Shown: positions 17,274-25,665, numbered from the stretch's first letter. The stretch is 36,965 bases of DNA from Gemmatales bacterium (GCA_025055835.1 JANWWR010000168.1:1-36965), one strand, 5' to 3'. Made by a program: numbers and translations. The notes: generated by a model from the sequence alone, not told the origin.

Positions 17274-17939
17274 TCAATCTTTCGTTTCCCAAGTCAGCTC
17301 CGCGGCGGTGCGGCTCTGCCAGAGGTATCGCCAGTACCACATCAGATGAGCGACCCAGGACGGCCCCCAGATCAACAACACGCCATAGAGGTAATGCTGC
17401 CGGATGGAAAGGGATTCCCGTTCGGCGAAGGGCCGGGGTGTCTTTTGCAGCAAGAGCATCGTCAGCCAGGCGGCTGCCACGATGACGACGAAGCCGTGAA
17501 TCGCCAGCCGCCAGCCGGTGAAGAAGCGACCCGCCGCAGGCAGATAGCGATCGTTGGTTGCACGCCACAACAACAGGAAATGCAGCACGGCAAAGGCGAC
17601 GCCGATGGCCAGCAGGGCCGCCCCGCTGCGCTGCGTATTCGACCACCATGTCGGCTCCTGCTGCAACAGATCGCCGACGATCATAGCCGCCCCGGTCAAG
17701 GCCATCACCAGAGCGACGCTGAAGAAATAATGCAGCAGCGTTTTCAGTCCCAGTTGGGGATCGGCTCCGCCGGCCGCTTTCAACTCCCGCCGCAAATGGA
17801 TGTAGCCGAACGGCAGCGAGAGCAGAAAGAACAAGGCGACGCCGACCCCGAGCAACACCTGCCCCACGAAGCCGCCCAGCAAACTGCTAAGTATTGCATC
17901 CACGTCGTCGGTCCTCGCTGGCTTATTTTCTGCGATCAA
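17274..17939 (-). CDS. multi-pass membrane protein of unknown function
   Basis: This 221-residue protein has about five predicted membrane segments, near residues 25-45, 68-90, 105-125, 145-165 and 185-205. Short loops such as HLRRELKAAGG and WRATNDRYLPAAGR separate them. I do not recognise a family. Its ATG (17939) overlaps the stop of the upstream GT-C-like gene by 4 bases, so it is translated with it. It is the last gene of that unit. It may help a polyprenyl-linked sugar transferase as a membrane partner, flippase or small accessory protein, but this is position-based inference. Enzymatic residues are not obvious. Confidence 0.8.
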   Translation of the reverse strand: MIAENKPARTDDVDAILSSLLGGFVGQVLLGVGVALFFLLSLPFGYIHLRRELKAAGGADPQLGLKTLLHYFFSVALVMALTGAAMIVGDLLQQEPTWWSNTQRSGAALLAIGVAFAVLHFLLLWRATNDRYLPAAGRFFTGWRLAIHGFVVIVAAAWLTMLLLQKTPRPFAERESLSIRQHYLYGVLLIWGPSWVAHLMWYWRYLWQSRTAAELTWETKD

Positions 17940-19417
17940 TAGCCGATCCAGCCGCCATACTCAAGCAGATTGAACAGCGACGGATGCCGCCACGGGTTCC
18001 ACGCCGGGTAGGCGGCGTGAAGGGCCGACAACGCCAGGAGGAGCAAGGTCAGGCCCCGGCCCCAGCGGGAGGAAGCCAGCCGGTCGAGTACCGGCAGCAG
18101 CATCACCAGCCAGAACGGGATCAGCCAGAAGAACCAGCGAGGACCGCTGGTCCAGCCGCCATAGTTGTTCGTCTTGAACACATAGAACGCCAGCACGATC
18201 AGCGACACCATCGGCGTCAGCCAGGCCAGCGTCCGCAAGGTCGGATCGCGGCTCGTCATGCCCAGACCGATGCCGACCAGGGACAGCAGAAAGATCGGCG
18301 TCAGCGAAAAGAAGCCGTGATGCCCCAGCAGAAGATGGAACAGATACACCGGCAGCGGATCATCGGCGGCGTCGATGCCCCGCGGATTGCGTTGGATGTT
18401 GAGCCAATGGCTGCCTTCGTAGAGATACCATTCGGAGCCGAATAGCGCCTGCACCGGCGTCAGCATTCCCACGGCCAGATAGTTCGTCACCAGGAAGAAC
18501 AGCGCCGGAGGCAATCCACCGATCACGAAGCCGATCACCGCCCGTGCCGAGGAGGTTCCAGCCAGGGCCAACAAAAATGCCCCGGCGAAAGCCGCCGCCG
18601 GAAGTTCGCAGCAGGCCGCGAACACTGCGAAAAAGCCGCTCACCACGAATCGCCAGAGTTCCCGCCGCTGCTCGTTCCAGATCGGCACCGCCGAGGCGAT
18701 GGACGCGGTGACGGCAAAAGCCGCCGGCCAGTGGTTGTTCAGCGTCGTCTGGAACGTCGTCAGAAATGTGCCGAAAGCCGCGGCGGCGACAACGAGGACC
18801 CGTGCCCAGTCGGTCGTGCCCAGGCGTTCCGCCATCCTGGCCAGAAGTCCCAGGTAGATGAGGAATGGCAGCCAGTTCACCGTGAACAGCACGCTGCGGA
18901 CGACCTCCCAGGGCCGCTCGGTCAGCGTCCAGCCGAACAGCTTTTGCAGCAGCCAGTATTCTCCAGCGACAAGCGTGGCCAGAAACGGCGGCTTGCTGGA
19001 GAAGTATTCGCCGGTTTGCGGGTGCAGCACCTTGTCCACGGTGCCCCAGCCGTCCTCGAAGACGATGCCGACGTCGCCATACTTGTTCGTCGCTGAGACC
19101 GCGGAAGGATCGCGTCGTCCGATGACAAACGTACCCTCGTCCACCAAGGCCCGCACCGTGGCCCAGCGGGAGCGGTCGTTGGAACTGAAGGTGGGCATGG
19201 GCTTGGGCGGTTCCTTGGGCCAGACACGCCCCGGCAGATCGGGCCGATCCGCAGGCCGATGCAGCGACGGTTCGTAAACCAGTTGCACGGCCAGCAATCG
19301 GCCCGCCACGATACCGGCGGCGAGGCAGACGATGATGCCGTACATGGCCCGACGCAACTTGGCCGTGGCATCGATGGCTTGCTGGTCCTTGGAGGCCGCG
19401 GACAAGATTTCGTTCAC
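17936..19417 (-). CDS. GT-C-type membrane glycosyltransferase-like protein
   Basis: This 493-residue protein has one N-terminal membrane segment (about residues 26-45) followed by a long non-cytoplasmic loop (50-150). About nine hydrophobic segments follow and end in PAWNPWRHPSLF. The loop motif GEYFSSKPPFLATLVAGEYWLL resembles the KPP-type signature of ArnT/PMT-family enzymes. These move a sugar from a polyprenyl-phosphate donor to an acceptor outside the cytoplasmic membrane. A conserved acidic residue early in the loop (candidates VDEG, FEDGW) would be the catalytic base. The gene overlaps both the GT2 gene upstream (19414-19417) and the small membrane gene downstream by 4 bases. The GT2 would make the donor that this enzyme uses. 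Confidence 0.8.
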   Translation of the reverse strand: MNEILSAASKDQQAIDATAKLRRAMYGIIVCLAAGIVAGRLLAVQLVYEPSLHRPADRPDLPGRVWPKEPPKPMPTFSSNDRSRWATVRALVDEGTFVIGRRDPSAVSATNKYGDVGIVFEDGWGTVDKVLHPQTGEYFSSKPPFLATLVAGEYWLLQKLFGWTLTERPWEVVRSVLFTVNWLPFLIYLGLLARMAERLGTTDWARVLVVAAAAFGTFLTTFQTTLNNHWPAAFAVTASIASAVPIWNEQRRELWRFVVSGFFAVFAACCELPAAAFAGAFLLALAGTSSARAVIGFVIGGLPPALFFLVTNYLAVGMLTPVQALFGSEWYLYEGSHWLNIQRNPRGIDAADDPLPVYLFHLLLGHHGFFSLTPIFLLSLVGIGLGMTSRDPTLRTLAWLTPMVSLIVLAFYVFKTNNYGGWTSGPRWFFWLIPFWLVMLLPVLDRLASSRWGRGLTLLLLALSALHAAYPAWNPWRHPSLFNLLEYGGWIGY

Positions 19418-20391
19418 GACTGCTCATCCCCTCGGGAGCGCCCCTCGAAGACCTCGACGATGCTGTAACCGTCCTCATCCCGGCTCTGATAAGCGGTCAG
19501 CAACTCCGCCAGGAAACCGATGGACATCATCTGCGCGCCCAGGAGCAGGGCGGCGGCGGAGTAGATCAGCAACGGCCGCTGGTGCAACGGATCGAAGGCG
19601 TCCGGCATCCACAGCCGCAACAGCCAGATCACGGTCAGGTAGGCCATGCCCAGAAAGCCGAGGAAGAAGGCCAAAAGACCGATGGTGCCCAGCAAATGCT
19701 GCGGCCGCCCGCCGAAGCCGGTGAGAAACTTCACGGTCAACAGGTCGAGGAAACCCTTGACGAACCGCCACGCCCCGTACTTGGACCGGCCGTACTTCCG
19801 GGGCCGATGATGCACGGGAACCTCGCCGACTTTGAAACCCCGCGCCGCCGCCAGCACCGGAATGAAGCGGTGCAGCTCCCCGTAGAGCCGTATTTCGCGG
19901 AAGACCTCGGCTCGGACCGCTTTCAGTCCGCAGTTGTGGTCGTGAAGATGAACGCCGGTGAGTCGGCTGACGAGGAAATTGAAGACGCGGCTGGGCCAGA
20001 CCTTGTGCCACGGATCGCAGCGCTGCTGCTTCCAGCCGCTGACCAGATCGAAGCCGCGATCCAACGCGGCCAGGAGTCGGGGCAGTTCCGCGGGATCATC
20101 CTGAAGGTCCGCATCCAACGTGCAGATCACCGGCGCGGTGGCCGTGCGAGTTCCCGCCGCCAGGGCTGCCGCCTTGCCGAAATTACGGCGAAAGCGGAGG
20201 CCGCGACTGCGACCGTCCCGACGAATCAGCGTGCGGATGCACTCCCAGGAGCCGTCGCTGCTGCCGTCATCCACCCAGATGATTTCCAGATCCCATCCGT
20301 GCTTGGCGGCGGTTTCCTGAAGCTCGGCGTGCAGTTGGGGCAGGCTCGGCTCCTCGTTGAAGACCGGAATGACCACGGAAACCCGCACCAT
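19414..20391 (-). CDS. GT2 family glycosyltransferase, polyprenyl-phosphate sugar synthase type
   Basis: This 325-residue protein is of the DPM1/ArnC/GtrB type. The catalytic domain has SVVIPVFNEEPSLPQLHAEL, the nucleotide-sugar site DDGSSDGSW, and DADLQDDPAELPRLL, followed by DHNCGLKAVRAEVF and RKYGRSKYG. Two C-terminal membrane segments follow (about residues 232-258 and 270-295). Such enzymes attach a sugar to undecaprenyl-phosphate at the inner face of the membrane. The stop overlaps the GT-C-like gene start, which pairs donor synthesis with transfer. The extended -10 promoter at 20424-20432 sits just upstream. Confidence 0.92.
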   Translation of the reverse strand: MVRVSVVIPVFNEEPSLPQLHAELQETAAKHGWDLEIIWVDDGSSDGSWECIRTLIRRDGRSRGLRFRRNFGKAAALAAGTRTATAPVICTLDADLQDDPAELPRLLAALDRGFDLVSGWKQQRCDPWHKVWPSRVFNFLVSRLTGVHLHDHNCGLKAVRAEVFREIRLYGELHRFIPVLAAARGFKVGEVPVHHRPRKYGRSKYGAWRFVKGFLDLLTVKFLTGFGGRPQHLLGTIGLLAFFLGFLGMAYLTVIWLLRLWMPDAFDPLHQRPLLIYSAAALLLGAQMMSIGFLAELLTAYQSRDEDGYSIVEVFEGRSRGDEQS

Positions 20392-20423
20392 GACACCGCA
20401 CCGACTGGCCCGTTTCTCTCGCC

Positions 20424-20432
20424 ATCATAGCA
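20424..20432 (-). promoter_or_regulatory. extended -10 promoter of the GT2/GT-C operon
   Basis: On the minus strand TGCTATGAT gives an extended -10 (TG, then TATGAT) about 33 bases before the GT2 start. The -35 region is weak, as is common for extended -10 promoters. Confidence 0.4.
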
Positions 20433-20451
20433 CGTTTCCTCTGGAGAACCG

Positions 20452-21099
20452 CTAGTCCTTCGGCATCGGCATCGGGTCCGGGGATGGCTTGTCGGAGTCG
20501 GGTTTGGCCTGCGGTTCGGATTTTTCCAGGATCGGCTCCTTGGGCTGATCGGGAACCTCCTCCGGCTGCTTGGGTTCCTCGCCGGGTTCGCCTGGCGGTG
20601 GAGCGATATTCGCCGCGGGAGGCGTCTTGGGTGCGGGGCCACCCGGCGGACCGAAGTTGATCATGATGGCGAAAAAGGCCGCGTAAAATCCACAAAACAG
20701 CACCGTCATGATGGACGCCAGGATCGCCCCGACCTTGCCGCTCACGAATCCCGCGTAGGTTTGCCTTTCGCCTTCGGGGTCCATCAGACCGGCTCGGATT
20801 TTAGCCAGGTCCGACCGGCCCATGATCCAGGCAATCACTCCCAACACGATGCCAACGGGCGGGAGGAACGACATGAGGACGAGACTGAGGATGCCCAGCA
20901 CCAGGATCAGCGTTCCGCGGTGCGGTTCGAGGTCCCGGCGTAAAATCCGTGGCAACTCCGCCGGGACCGGCTCAGGACCCGTCGGCCGGCGCTCCTGCAC
21001 ATGGCGACAGGCCGGACAGACCAGCGGTTGCCCGTCCCCGGCGTCGGCCCTGGCATCGAGATACCGCCCGCAGCGTTCGCATTCCACGATGACGGCCAT
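20452..21099 (-). CDS. zinc-ribbon membrane protein with DUF4190-like segment
   Basis: This 215-residue protein starts with two CxxC knuckles, CERC and CPAC, which form a probable zinc ribbon. A central hydrophobic part follows (about residues 63-93), with the phrase VLGILSLVLMSFLPPVGIVLGVIAWIMGRSDLAKI split over it. A second membrane segment covers about 125-150. This is the DUF4190-like pattern found in many planctomycete membrane proteins. The C-terminal 60 residues are Pro/Glu/Lys-rich and look disordered. It follows the large TPR membrane protein by 37 bases on the same strand. The function is unknown. A zinc ribbon plus a membrane anchor suggests a sensor or scaffold role, which is only inference. 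Confidence 0.82.
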   Translation of the reverse strand: MAVIVECERCGRYLDARADAGDGQPLVCPACRHVQERRPTGPEPVPAELPRILRRDLEPHRGTLILVLGILSLVLMSFLPPVGIVLGVIAWIMGRSDLAKIRAGLMDPEGERQTYAGFVSGKVGAILASIMTVLFCGFYAAFFAIMINFGPPGGPAPKTPPAANIAPPPGEPGEEPKQPEEVPDQPKEPILEKSEPQAKPDSDKPSPDPMPMPKD

Positions 21100-21136
21100 A
21101 AGAACCTCGCTGATCGGCTCCCTCGCAGAACGGGTC

Positions 21137-23596
21137 TCAGGTGCTTCCCAGGCGTTGCAAGGCCGAGTAGGCGTCCGACGCCAGCGGATGATCGTAGGCG
21201 ACCACGCTCTGATAGCACTTCGACGCCTTCACCCGGTCGCCCAGGGCCTCATAGCACTGGCCCATCTTATAGATGGTATCCACGCCGGACTTCGGATGCT
21301 TGCGATAAATGGAAAAACATTGCAGGGCCTGATCGGGACGGCCAAGCGTTTGCAGATACAGGTCGCCGAGCATTCGGCAGGCCAGATACCAATGATCCTC
21401 CTCCTCCGCGCTGCCGAAGCCGGTCGGCTTGGCCGATCCATAGGCCGATTCCAGCAACGTCACGGCCTGGTCCGTCTCGCCGCGCCGCAGTCGGCAACGG
21501 GCCGCCAACACCTTCGCCATGATGCTTTCCGGGGCCGCCACCCGAGCCAGCTCCGCCAGGTGCAACGCCCAGTCCACCTGCTCCGGCCCGCCCCGCTTGA
21601 GGTCGAGCAACTGCTTCGCCTTCAGAAGGCAATAGCGAATGTCGAACAACGGCTTGACTTCCTCCCAGCGGGCCTGAAGCTGCTCCGGCGTGACCGAGTA
21701 GTAGTAGCGGTCCTTGCGTTCCAGGCCGAGGCGACTGCCCGGCTCGTACATCAAGGCCCGTTCGTTCCAGATCAAGGCCGACAGGGCGTCGCCCTTTTTC
21801 TCGTGCAACTCCGTGAGAAGCCGGAGCGTGTCCTGACCACTCTGGCCCGCCTCGCTGTAGAGCGTGAAATTCTCGATGGCCTCGTCCAGATGGCCCGCTG
21901 TCATGGCCTGCTCGGCGAAGTGCTTGAGCAGGGCGAAGTAGTCCCGCCGGTCGGTCTCCGACAGGTTTGACAGCCCGATGTCACGGACCAGTTTCTTGAC
22001 AACGGAGAAGGCCTCCCGAGCGCCGGCGGTATCTCCGTTCCGCTCGTGGGCGGCGACGATCTGCGTGAACAACCCCGGCGCCTGCGTCGGCAATCCCAGG
22101 GCAGCGATGCGGAGCAGTTCGACACCGCGCTGCCAGCGGGCCGGGTCGTTGAGCAGGGCTAGGCCCATTTGCTTGCAATGCTCGTAGTCCACGACTGCCG
22201 GGGCCTTGCCGTCCACGATGCGCTCCCGAACTTCGCCCTCCGACAGTCCTTCGTAGAGGAACTCCTTGAGTTCCCTGGCCCCGTCGTCCCTGGGTTCCTG
22301 AGCGAGACGGCGTTCGACCACCGCCAGGGCGTCGAGTCGGCGTTTTTCCCTCTCGATCAACGGCAGGCCGACGCGGCGACGCAGTTCCGAATGCTGCACC
22401 AGGGCCAATTGCCAGGCCGGTAAGAGAATTGCCTCGCGGTAAACATCGTCCGGTGCCCAGGCGGAATCCTCCAGCAAGGTACGCAGGATTGCCTCCGCCC
22501 TGTCCAGGTCTCGGGCATGAGTGAAAGCAACGGCCCGCCAATACTCGACCGCAGCCCGGCACGCTGGTCGCAGCCGCTCCGCAAGATTGAGGAGTTTGTG
22601 CGCCTCGGCCAGCATCTCGGGCGATGGGCGGACTTCAAGCAGCAGATCACGGGCGCGGTTGAGACACAGATCGGGATCGATGAGAGCCATCAGCGAGGCA
22701 TCTTCCGCCAGGCGGTCGGGATCGAGTTGGCGATGCACCTGCCACTGCCCCTCGCGGGCCAGTCGGTTCCGGGGATCCAAAGCCAGGGCGCGGCGGTAGG
22801 CTTGCAGGGCCTCGTCGTGACGGCCCAGCTCGAAGTAACTCATGCCCCGCAGCGTGTGCTTCAAGACCCGCAGCCCGGTCATCACCCGCAGGGTGTAGAA
22901 GACATAGAGCAGCAAGGGAAGGACGACGGCGAGTAGCACCGCCGTCGGCGGCAACAGGAAGTACAAGCCCAGACCCAGCGCCGCGCAGATCAGTCCGATC
23001 TCGAACTCCGTCTCTTCGATGCGACCGGCCAGCGTCAGGGCGAACAGCAGAGGCGCGGCGGCCAGCATGGTGACGCCGAACCACAGTCGCCGCTGCGAGT
23101 CGGACGGATCGGCGTGCAGATAGATAAGGAGGTACAGTCCGACGGCGGCAGCCGCGGCGACGGCCAGGATGGTGCCGCTGCGCAGCCAGCGATTGGGCAC
23201 GAAGTAGAACAGCGTCAGCAACAGCCCGAGGCCCAAACCCGCTGCCGCGCCCAGGCCGAGATGATGCCAGGGCCAGCCGGCCCACGCGGTTGCAGCCACG
23301 ACGCCGACGGCCAGCCCGCCCACCGCTCCGACGTAAACCAGCGCCGGATGTTCCAGCACCAGAAACAACAGAAAGGCGATCCAGCGGCCCCGAACCGTCG
23401 GGAGGCGTCGCAGATTGCCGACGGCGGAAGCGATCAAGCCGGCCAGCAGACCGACCAGCGCGGCTCCGAAGACGAGGCCCAATTCTTGACCGCCCGGAGG
23501 CGTCGGAGCCAGCCACGTTTCAACCGCCGGGACCACCAGCAGCCCGACGGCCAGACCTTTGCCCACGTTCTCGGAAACGGTGCGGATGTCGACCAT
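21137..23596 (-). CDS. large membrane-anchored TPR protein
   Basis: This 819-residue protein has about eight hydrophobic segments in its first 270 residues (for example LVFGAALVGLLAGLIASAV and AAVGLYLLIYL). The rest, to the C terminus, is TPR-rich. The first clear repeat is GMSYFELGRHDEALQAYRRA, and later ones include GQCYEALGDRVKASKCYQSV. This N-membrane, C-TPR layout fits a protein-interaction scaffold at the cytoplasmic membrane. No enzymatic motif is seen. The ribosome site before ATG 23596 is weak. The gene is 69 bases downstream of the EF-hand gene and 37 bases upstream of the zinc-ribbon gene, so the three may form one operon. The partners are unknown. Confidence 0.85.
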   Translation of the reverse strand: MVDIRTVSENVGKGLAVGLLVVPAVETWLAPTPPGGQELGLVFGAALVGLLAGLIASAVGNLRRLPTVRGRWIAFLLFLVLEHPALVYVGAVGGLAVGVVAATAWAGWPWHHLGLGAAAGLGLGLLLTLFYFVPNRWLRSGTILAVAAAAAVGLYLLIYLHADPSDSQRRLWFGVTMLAAAPLLFALTLAGRIEETEFEIGLICAALGLGLYFLLPPTAVLLAVVLPLLLYVFYTLRVMTGLRVLKHTLRGMSYFELGRHDEALQAYRRALALDPRNRLAREGQWQVHRQLDPDRLAEDASLMALIDPDLCLNRARDLLLEVRPSPEMLAEAHKLLNLAERLRPACRAAVEYWRAVAFTHARDLDRAEAILRTLLEDSAWAPDDVYREAILLPAWQLALVQHSELRRRVGLPLIEREKRRLDALAVVERRLAQEPRDDGARELKEFLYEGLSEGEVRERIVDGKAPAVVDYEHCKQMGLALLNDPARWQRGVELLRIAALGLPTQAPGLFTQIVAAHERNGDTAGAREAFSVVKKLVRDIGLSNLSETDRRDYFALLKHFAEQAMTAGHLDEAIENFTLYSEAGQSGQDTLRLLTELHEKKGDALSALIWNERALMYEPGSRLGLERKDRYYYSVTPEQLQARWEEVKPLFDIRYCLLKAKQLLDLKRGGPEQVDWALHLAELARVAAPESIMAKVLAARCRLRRGETDQAVTLLESAYGSAKPTGFGSAEEEDHWYLACRMLGDLYLQTLGRPDQALQCFSIYRKHPKSGVDTIYKMGQCYEALGDRVKASKCYQSVVAYDHPLASDAYSALQRLGST

Positions 23597-23665
23597 GTTG
23601 TTGTTATCGCCGTCCGAGCGAAGCAGGCAACGGGCCGGGCCGAAGCTGACCGAACCCCAGCCGCA

Positions 23666-24217
23666 TCACTTCGCCGAGCCGCGATGGGGGTACTTGCTCA
23701 AAAATCGCTCGTAGGCCGCCCGGTCGATCATCCTCCGTTCACCGCCGCCAAATTCCTCGAAGTGAAAGGCCAGCGGACTGCCCTTGGCTTCCTCGCGGGA
23801 GATGTAGCCGTCGTTGTCCCGGTCCAGCTCGTCGAAGCTGCGCCCAGCCCGATACATGCGGAACGTCCGCGACGCCCCCTCGTTGACCACGAGCCGATGG
23901 GGATCCTCGAAGGTGAGGAAAAAGACATGGCGGGTGTAGTCTGGCTCCGTTACTTCCAGCCGCCACACGCCGGGACGGATCGGTTGGTAGCTGCCCACGC
24001 CGAGACGCGTTCCCCGGTCGGCCTGCACGTCGAGTTCCATGATCGCCCGTCCGCTCGGCAGGCAGATCAGCGTCAACCGCTGCGACTCGCTCTGCCACGA
24101 CCCCGCGATCAGGCCCGTGTCGGTGACATACCGCGGCGGCCCGGCTTGACAGGCACTCATGATTTCCAGCATGAAAACGAAGCCCATCCCCATCCCCCAC
24201 GCGATGCTTTTCCCCAT
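23666..24217 (-). CDS. secreted or lipid-anchored protein with one EF-hand
   Basis: The start is ATG 24217, with AGGAAAGG upstream, giving 183 residues. An earlier in-frame start would add 27 residues without a leader. The N terminus is a signal peptide with a possible lipobox MSAC (Cys23). A beta-rich domain of about 100 residues follows (LIAGSWQSESQRLTLICLP to HVFFLTFEDPHRLVV). One canonical 12-residue EF-hand loop runs from D132 to E143 (DRDNDGYISREE), so it should bind calcium. Single EF-hand proteins are common in planctomycetes. It heads a minus-strand group with the TPR membrane protein and the zinc-ribbon protein. An AACGTGCTAT element at 24239-24248 could be its promoter, but it lies very close to the start. 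Confidence 0.85.
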   Translation of the reverse strand: MGKSIAWGMGMGFVFMLEIMSACQAGPPRYVTDTGLIAGSWQSESQRLTLICLPSGRAIMELDVQADRGTRLGVGSYQPIRPGVWRLEVTEPDYTRHVFFLTFEDPHRLVVNEGASRTFRMYRAGRSFDELDRDNDGYISREEAKGSPLAFHFEEFGGGERRMIDRAAYERFLSKYPHRGSAK

Positions 24218-24577
24218 GTGCACCCGACCTTTCCTGGCAATAGCACGTTCTCCGAGGCGTTCTGGACCGAATCCGGGCGGCCAGCAACGAGCCATCAACT
24301 GTAACCAGATTCCCCCGTGGCAACAACCTTCCAGCCGGATTGTTCACCCGATGATTTCAGGGGCGAAGCGGCCATGACGTTCGGGAAAAAGCAGCGAGGG
24401 AAAAGGCAAGCGGACCAGCGAATTCATGAAATGGTGAAGATTCGGAGCAATTTTCGCGGGGGGCTGCTTGGCGTGGCGTGAAATCGTGAACTACGTTTCT
24501 GTTGAGGCCTGATTTCCCGAACCGGATCACCCGTCCCTCCGCGCGGCGTGGTCCCGAGTGATCGAAAGGATCCGACC
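24218..24577. other. 360-base divergent intergenic region between EF-hand and response-regulator genes
   Basis: No gene or RNA is recognised here. For the EF-hand side (minus) a GTGCTATTG element lies near 24237-24245. For the regulator side (plus) I see an inverted repeat with arms GATCAC (24525-24530) and GTGATC (24558-24563) right before the ribosome site. The rest is A/T-richer than the neighbours around 24360-24460 but shows no clear promoter. Confidence 0.5.
24564..24570 (+). promoter_or_regulatory. ribosome binding site for the GTG start at 24578
   Basis: GAAAGGA lies 7 bases before GTG 24578. It supports this GTG over another in-frame GTG at 24548, which has no such site and falls inside an inverted repeat. 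Confidence 0.5.
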
Positions 24578-25300
24578 GTGGAACTGAGAACCCCTTCGCC
24601 CCGCAGTCTGAACCGCGGCCCGGAATCATCCGACTCGAAGTCCGGCCGCCTGGACCCGTATCCCGTCGGCAAGCCGAACGTCGGGAGTTATTACTTCCCG
24701 ACGGAGGTTCGGATGCTGGTGGTGGACGACGAACCGACCATCTGCCACCTGGTCCAGGATGTGCTGGCCCGGCCCGGCATCGTCATCGACACGGTCAGCG
24801 ACCCCGCCCGGCTGGAAAGCGCCCTGCAAGCCCGACCCTACCACGTCATCATTCAGGACTACGTCCTGCCCGGCGTCGAGCCGGAGCAGATTTTCGAGTG
24901 GCTCAAGGCGTATCAGCCGGACGCCAGCGTCATCATCGTGACCGGCTTTCCGTCCGTGGACAGCGTCATTTCCTCGCTGCGGGCCAGGGCCTACGACTAC
25001 CTGACCAAGCCGTTCGACGTTGCTCAACTTCGGGGGGTCGTGCAGCGGTGCCTGGAGAGCAAGGGCCTGCTACGGTTGTCCGAGGAGGCGTTGCGGGAGT
25101 TGCTCGGCCAAGCCATTCGGGAACGCCGCAAGGGGCTGGGCCTGACCCTGGCCCAGATGGCGGAACGGACGGGCGTTTCGCTGGGGTATCTGTCGCAGAT
25201 CGAACTGGGGAAGAACTCCGCCTCCATCGAGACCCTGTACCGCATCTGTCTCGGCCTGGGTATCCGCATGGCCGAGCTGTTCTCGGCGATCAAGTCTTAG
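24578..25300 (+). CDS. response regulator with C-terminal XRE-type DNA-binding domain
   Basis: The protein has 240 residues from GTG 24578. After a polar N-terminal tail of about 44 residues comes a full receiver domain: acidic pair Asp50-Asp51 (VVDDEP), phospho-acceptor Asp94 (IIQDYVLPG), Thr122 (VTGFPS) and Lys144 (LTKPFD). The output domain (about residues 180-238) is an XRE/Cro-type helix-turn-helix (LTLAQMAERTGVSLGYLSQIELGKNSASIETLYRIC, seen in two parts). Most response regulators carry OmpR, NarL or AAA+ output domains, so XRE is unusual. No histidine kinase gene is adjacent, making it an orphan regulator in this window. Its last 11 bases overlap the convergent rpsT 3' end. Confidence 0.9.
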   Translation: MELRTPSPRSLNRGPESSDSKSGRLDPYPVGKPNVGSYYFPTEVRMLVVDDEPTICHLVQDVLARPGIVIDTVSDPARLESALQARPYHVIIQDYVLPGVEPEQIFEWLKAYQPDASVIIVTGFPSVDSVISSLRARAYDYLTKPFDVAQLRGVVQRCLESKGLLRLSEEALRELLGQAIRERRKGLGLTLAQMAERTGVSLGYLSQIELGKNSASIETLYRICLGLGIRMAELFSAIKS

Positions 25301-25589
25301 TTTCGCCGGAAGATTGGGGAGCGGTCTTGGCCTGGTGAAGCAGTTGAGCAAGCTGGGACTTACGGCGGGCCGCAGCGTTGGGATGGAGGACTCGTCGAGC
25401 GCCGGCCTTGTCGATTTTCTTGATGGCCAGCCGCGTTTCCTTCTCCAGAGCTTCCAGGTCGGATCGCGTCTTGGCCAGGGCTTTGACCCGCTTGGTCAGT
25501 TCCTTGATTTCCCGCAGGATCGCCCGGTTGTGCCGGCGGCGTTTCTCGCTCTGCCGCAGCCGCTTGGCCGCACTCTTGGTATGGGGCAT
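25290..25589 (-). CDS. rpsT: 30S ribosomal protein bS20
   Basis: bS20 is a helical primary-binding protein of the small subunit. The 99-residue sequence is typical, beginning MPHTKSAAKRLRQSEKRRRHNRA and then a helical middle (LTKRVKALAKTRSDLEALEKE). The tail includes GARRVLHPNAAARRKSQLAQLLHQ. A GGGAGGCG-like ribosome site precedes ATG 25589. A strong promoter lies at 25666-25693 and a perfect hairpin in the leader at 25635-25652. In E. coli S20 regulates its own translation, so the leader hairpin may matter. The 3' end overlaps the response regulator gene by 11 bases. Confidence 0.97.
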   Translation of the reverse strand: MPHTKSAAKRLRQSEKRRRHNRAILREIKELTKRVKALAKTRSDLEALEKETRLAIKKIDKAGARRVLHPNAAARRKSQLAQLLHQAKTAPQSSGETKT

Positions 25590-25634
25590 ATCGCCTCCCG
25601 CTGACTCTCCCTCGTTCCCAGCCTGCCTTTTGCC

Positions 25635-25652
25635 GACGGATCAACATCCGTC
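25635..25652 (-). promoter_or_regulatory. rpsT: perfect hairpin in the rpsT mRNA leader
   Basis: The minus-strand RNA reads GACGGAT, loop GTTG, ATCCGTC: 7 perfect base pairs, 46 bases before the rpsT ATG. A second short inverted repeat (GTCCC, T, GGGAC) overlaps its 5' side and could form an alternative structure. It is a candidate for translational or stability control of bS20. Confidence 0.5.
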
Positions 25653-25665
25653 CCAGGGACAGGAA

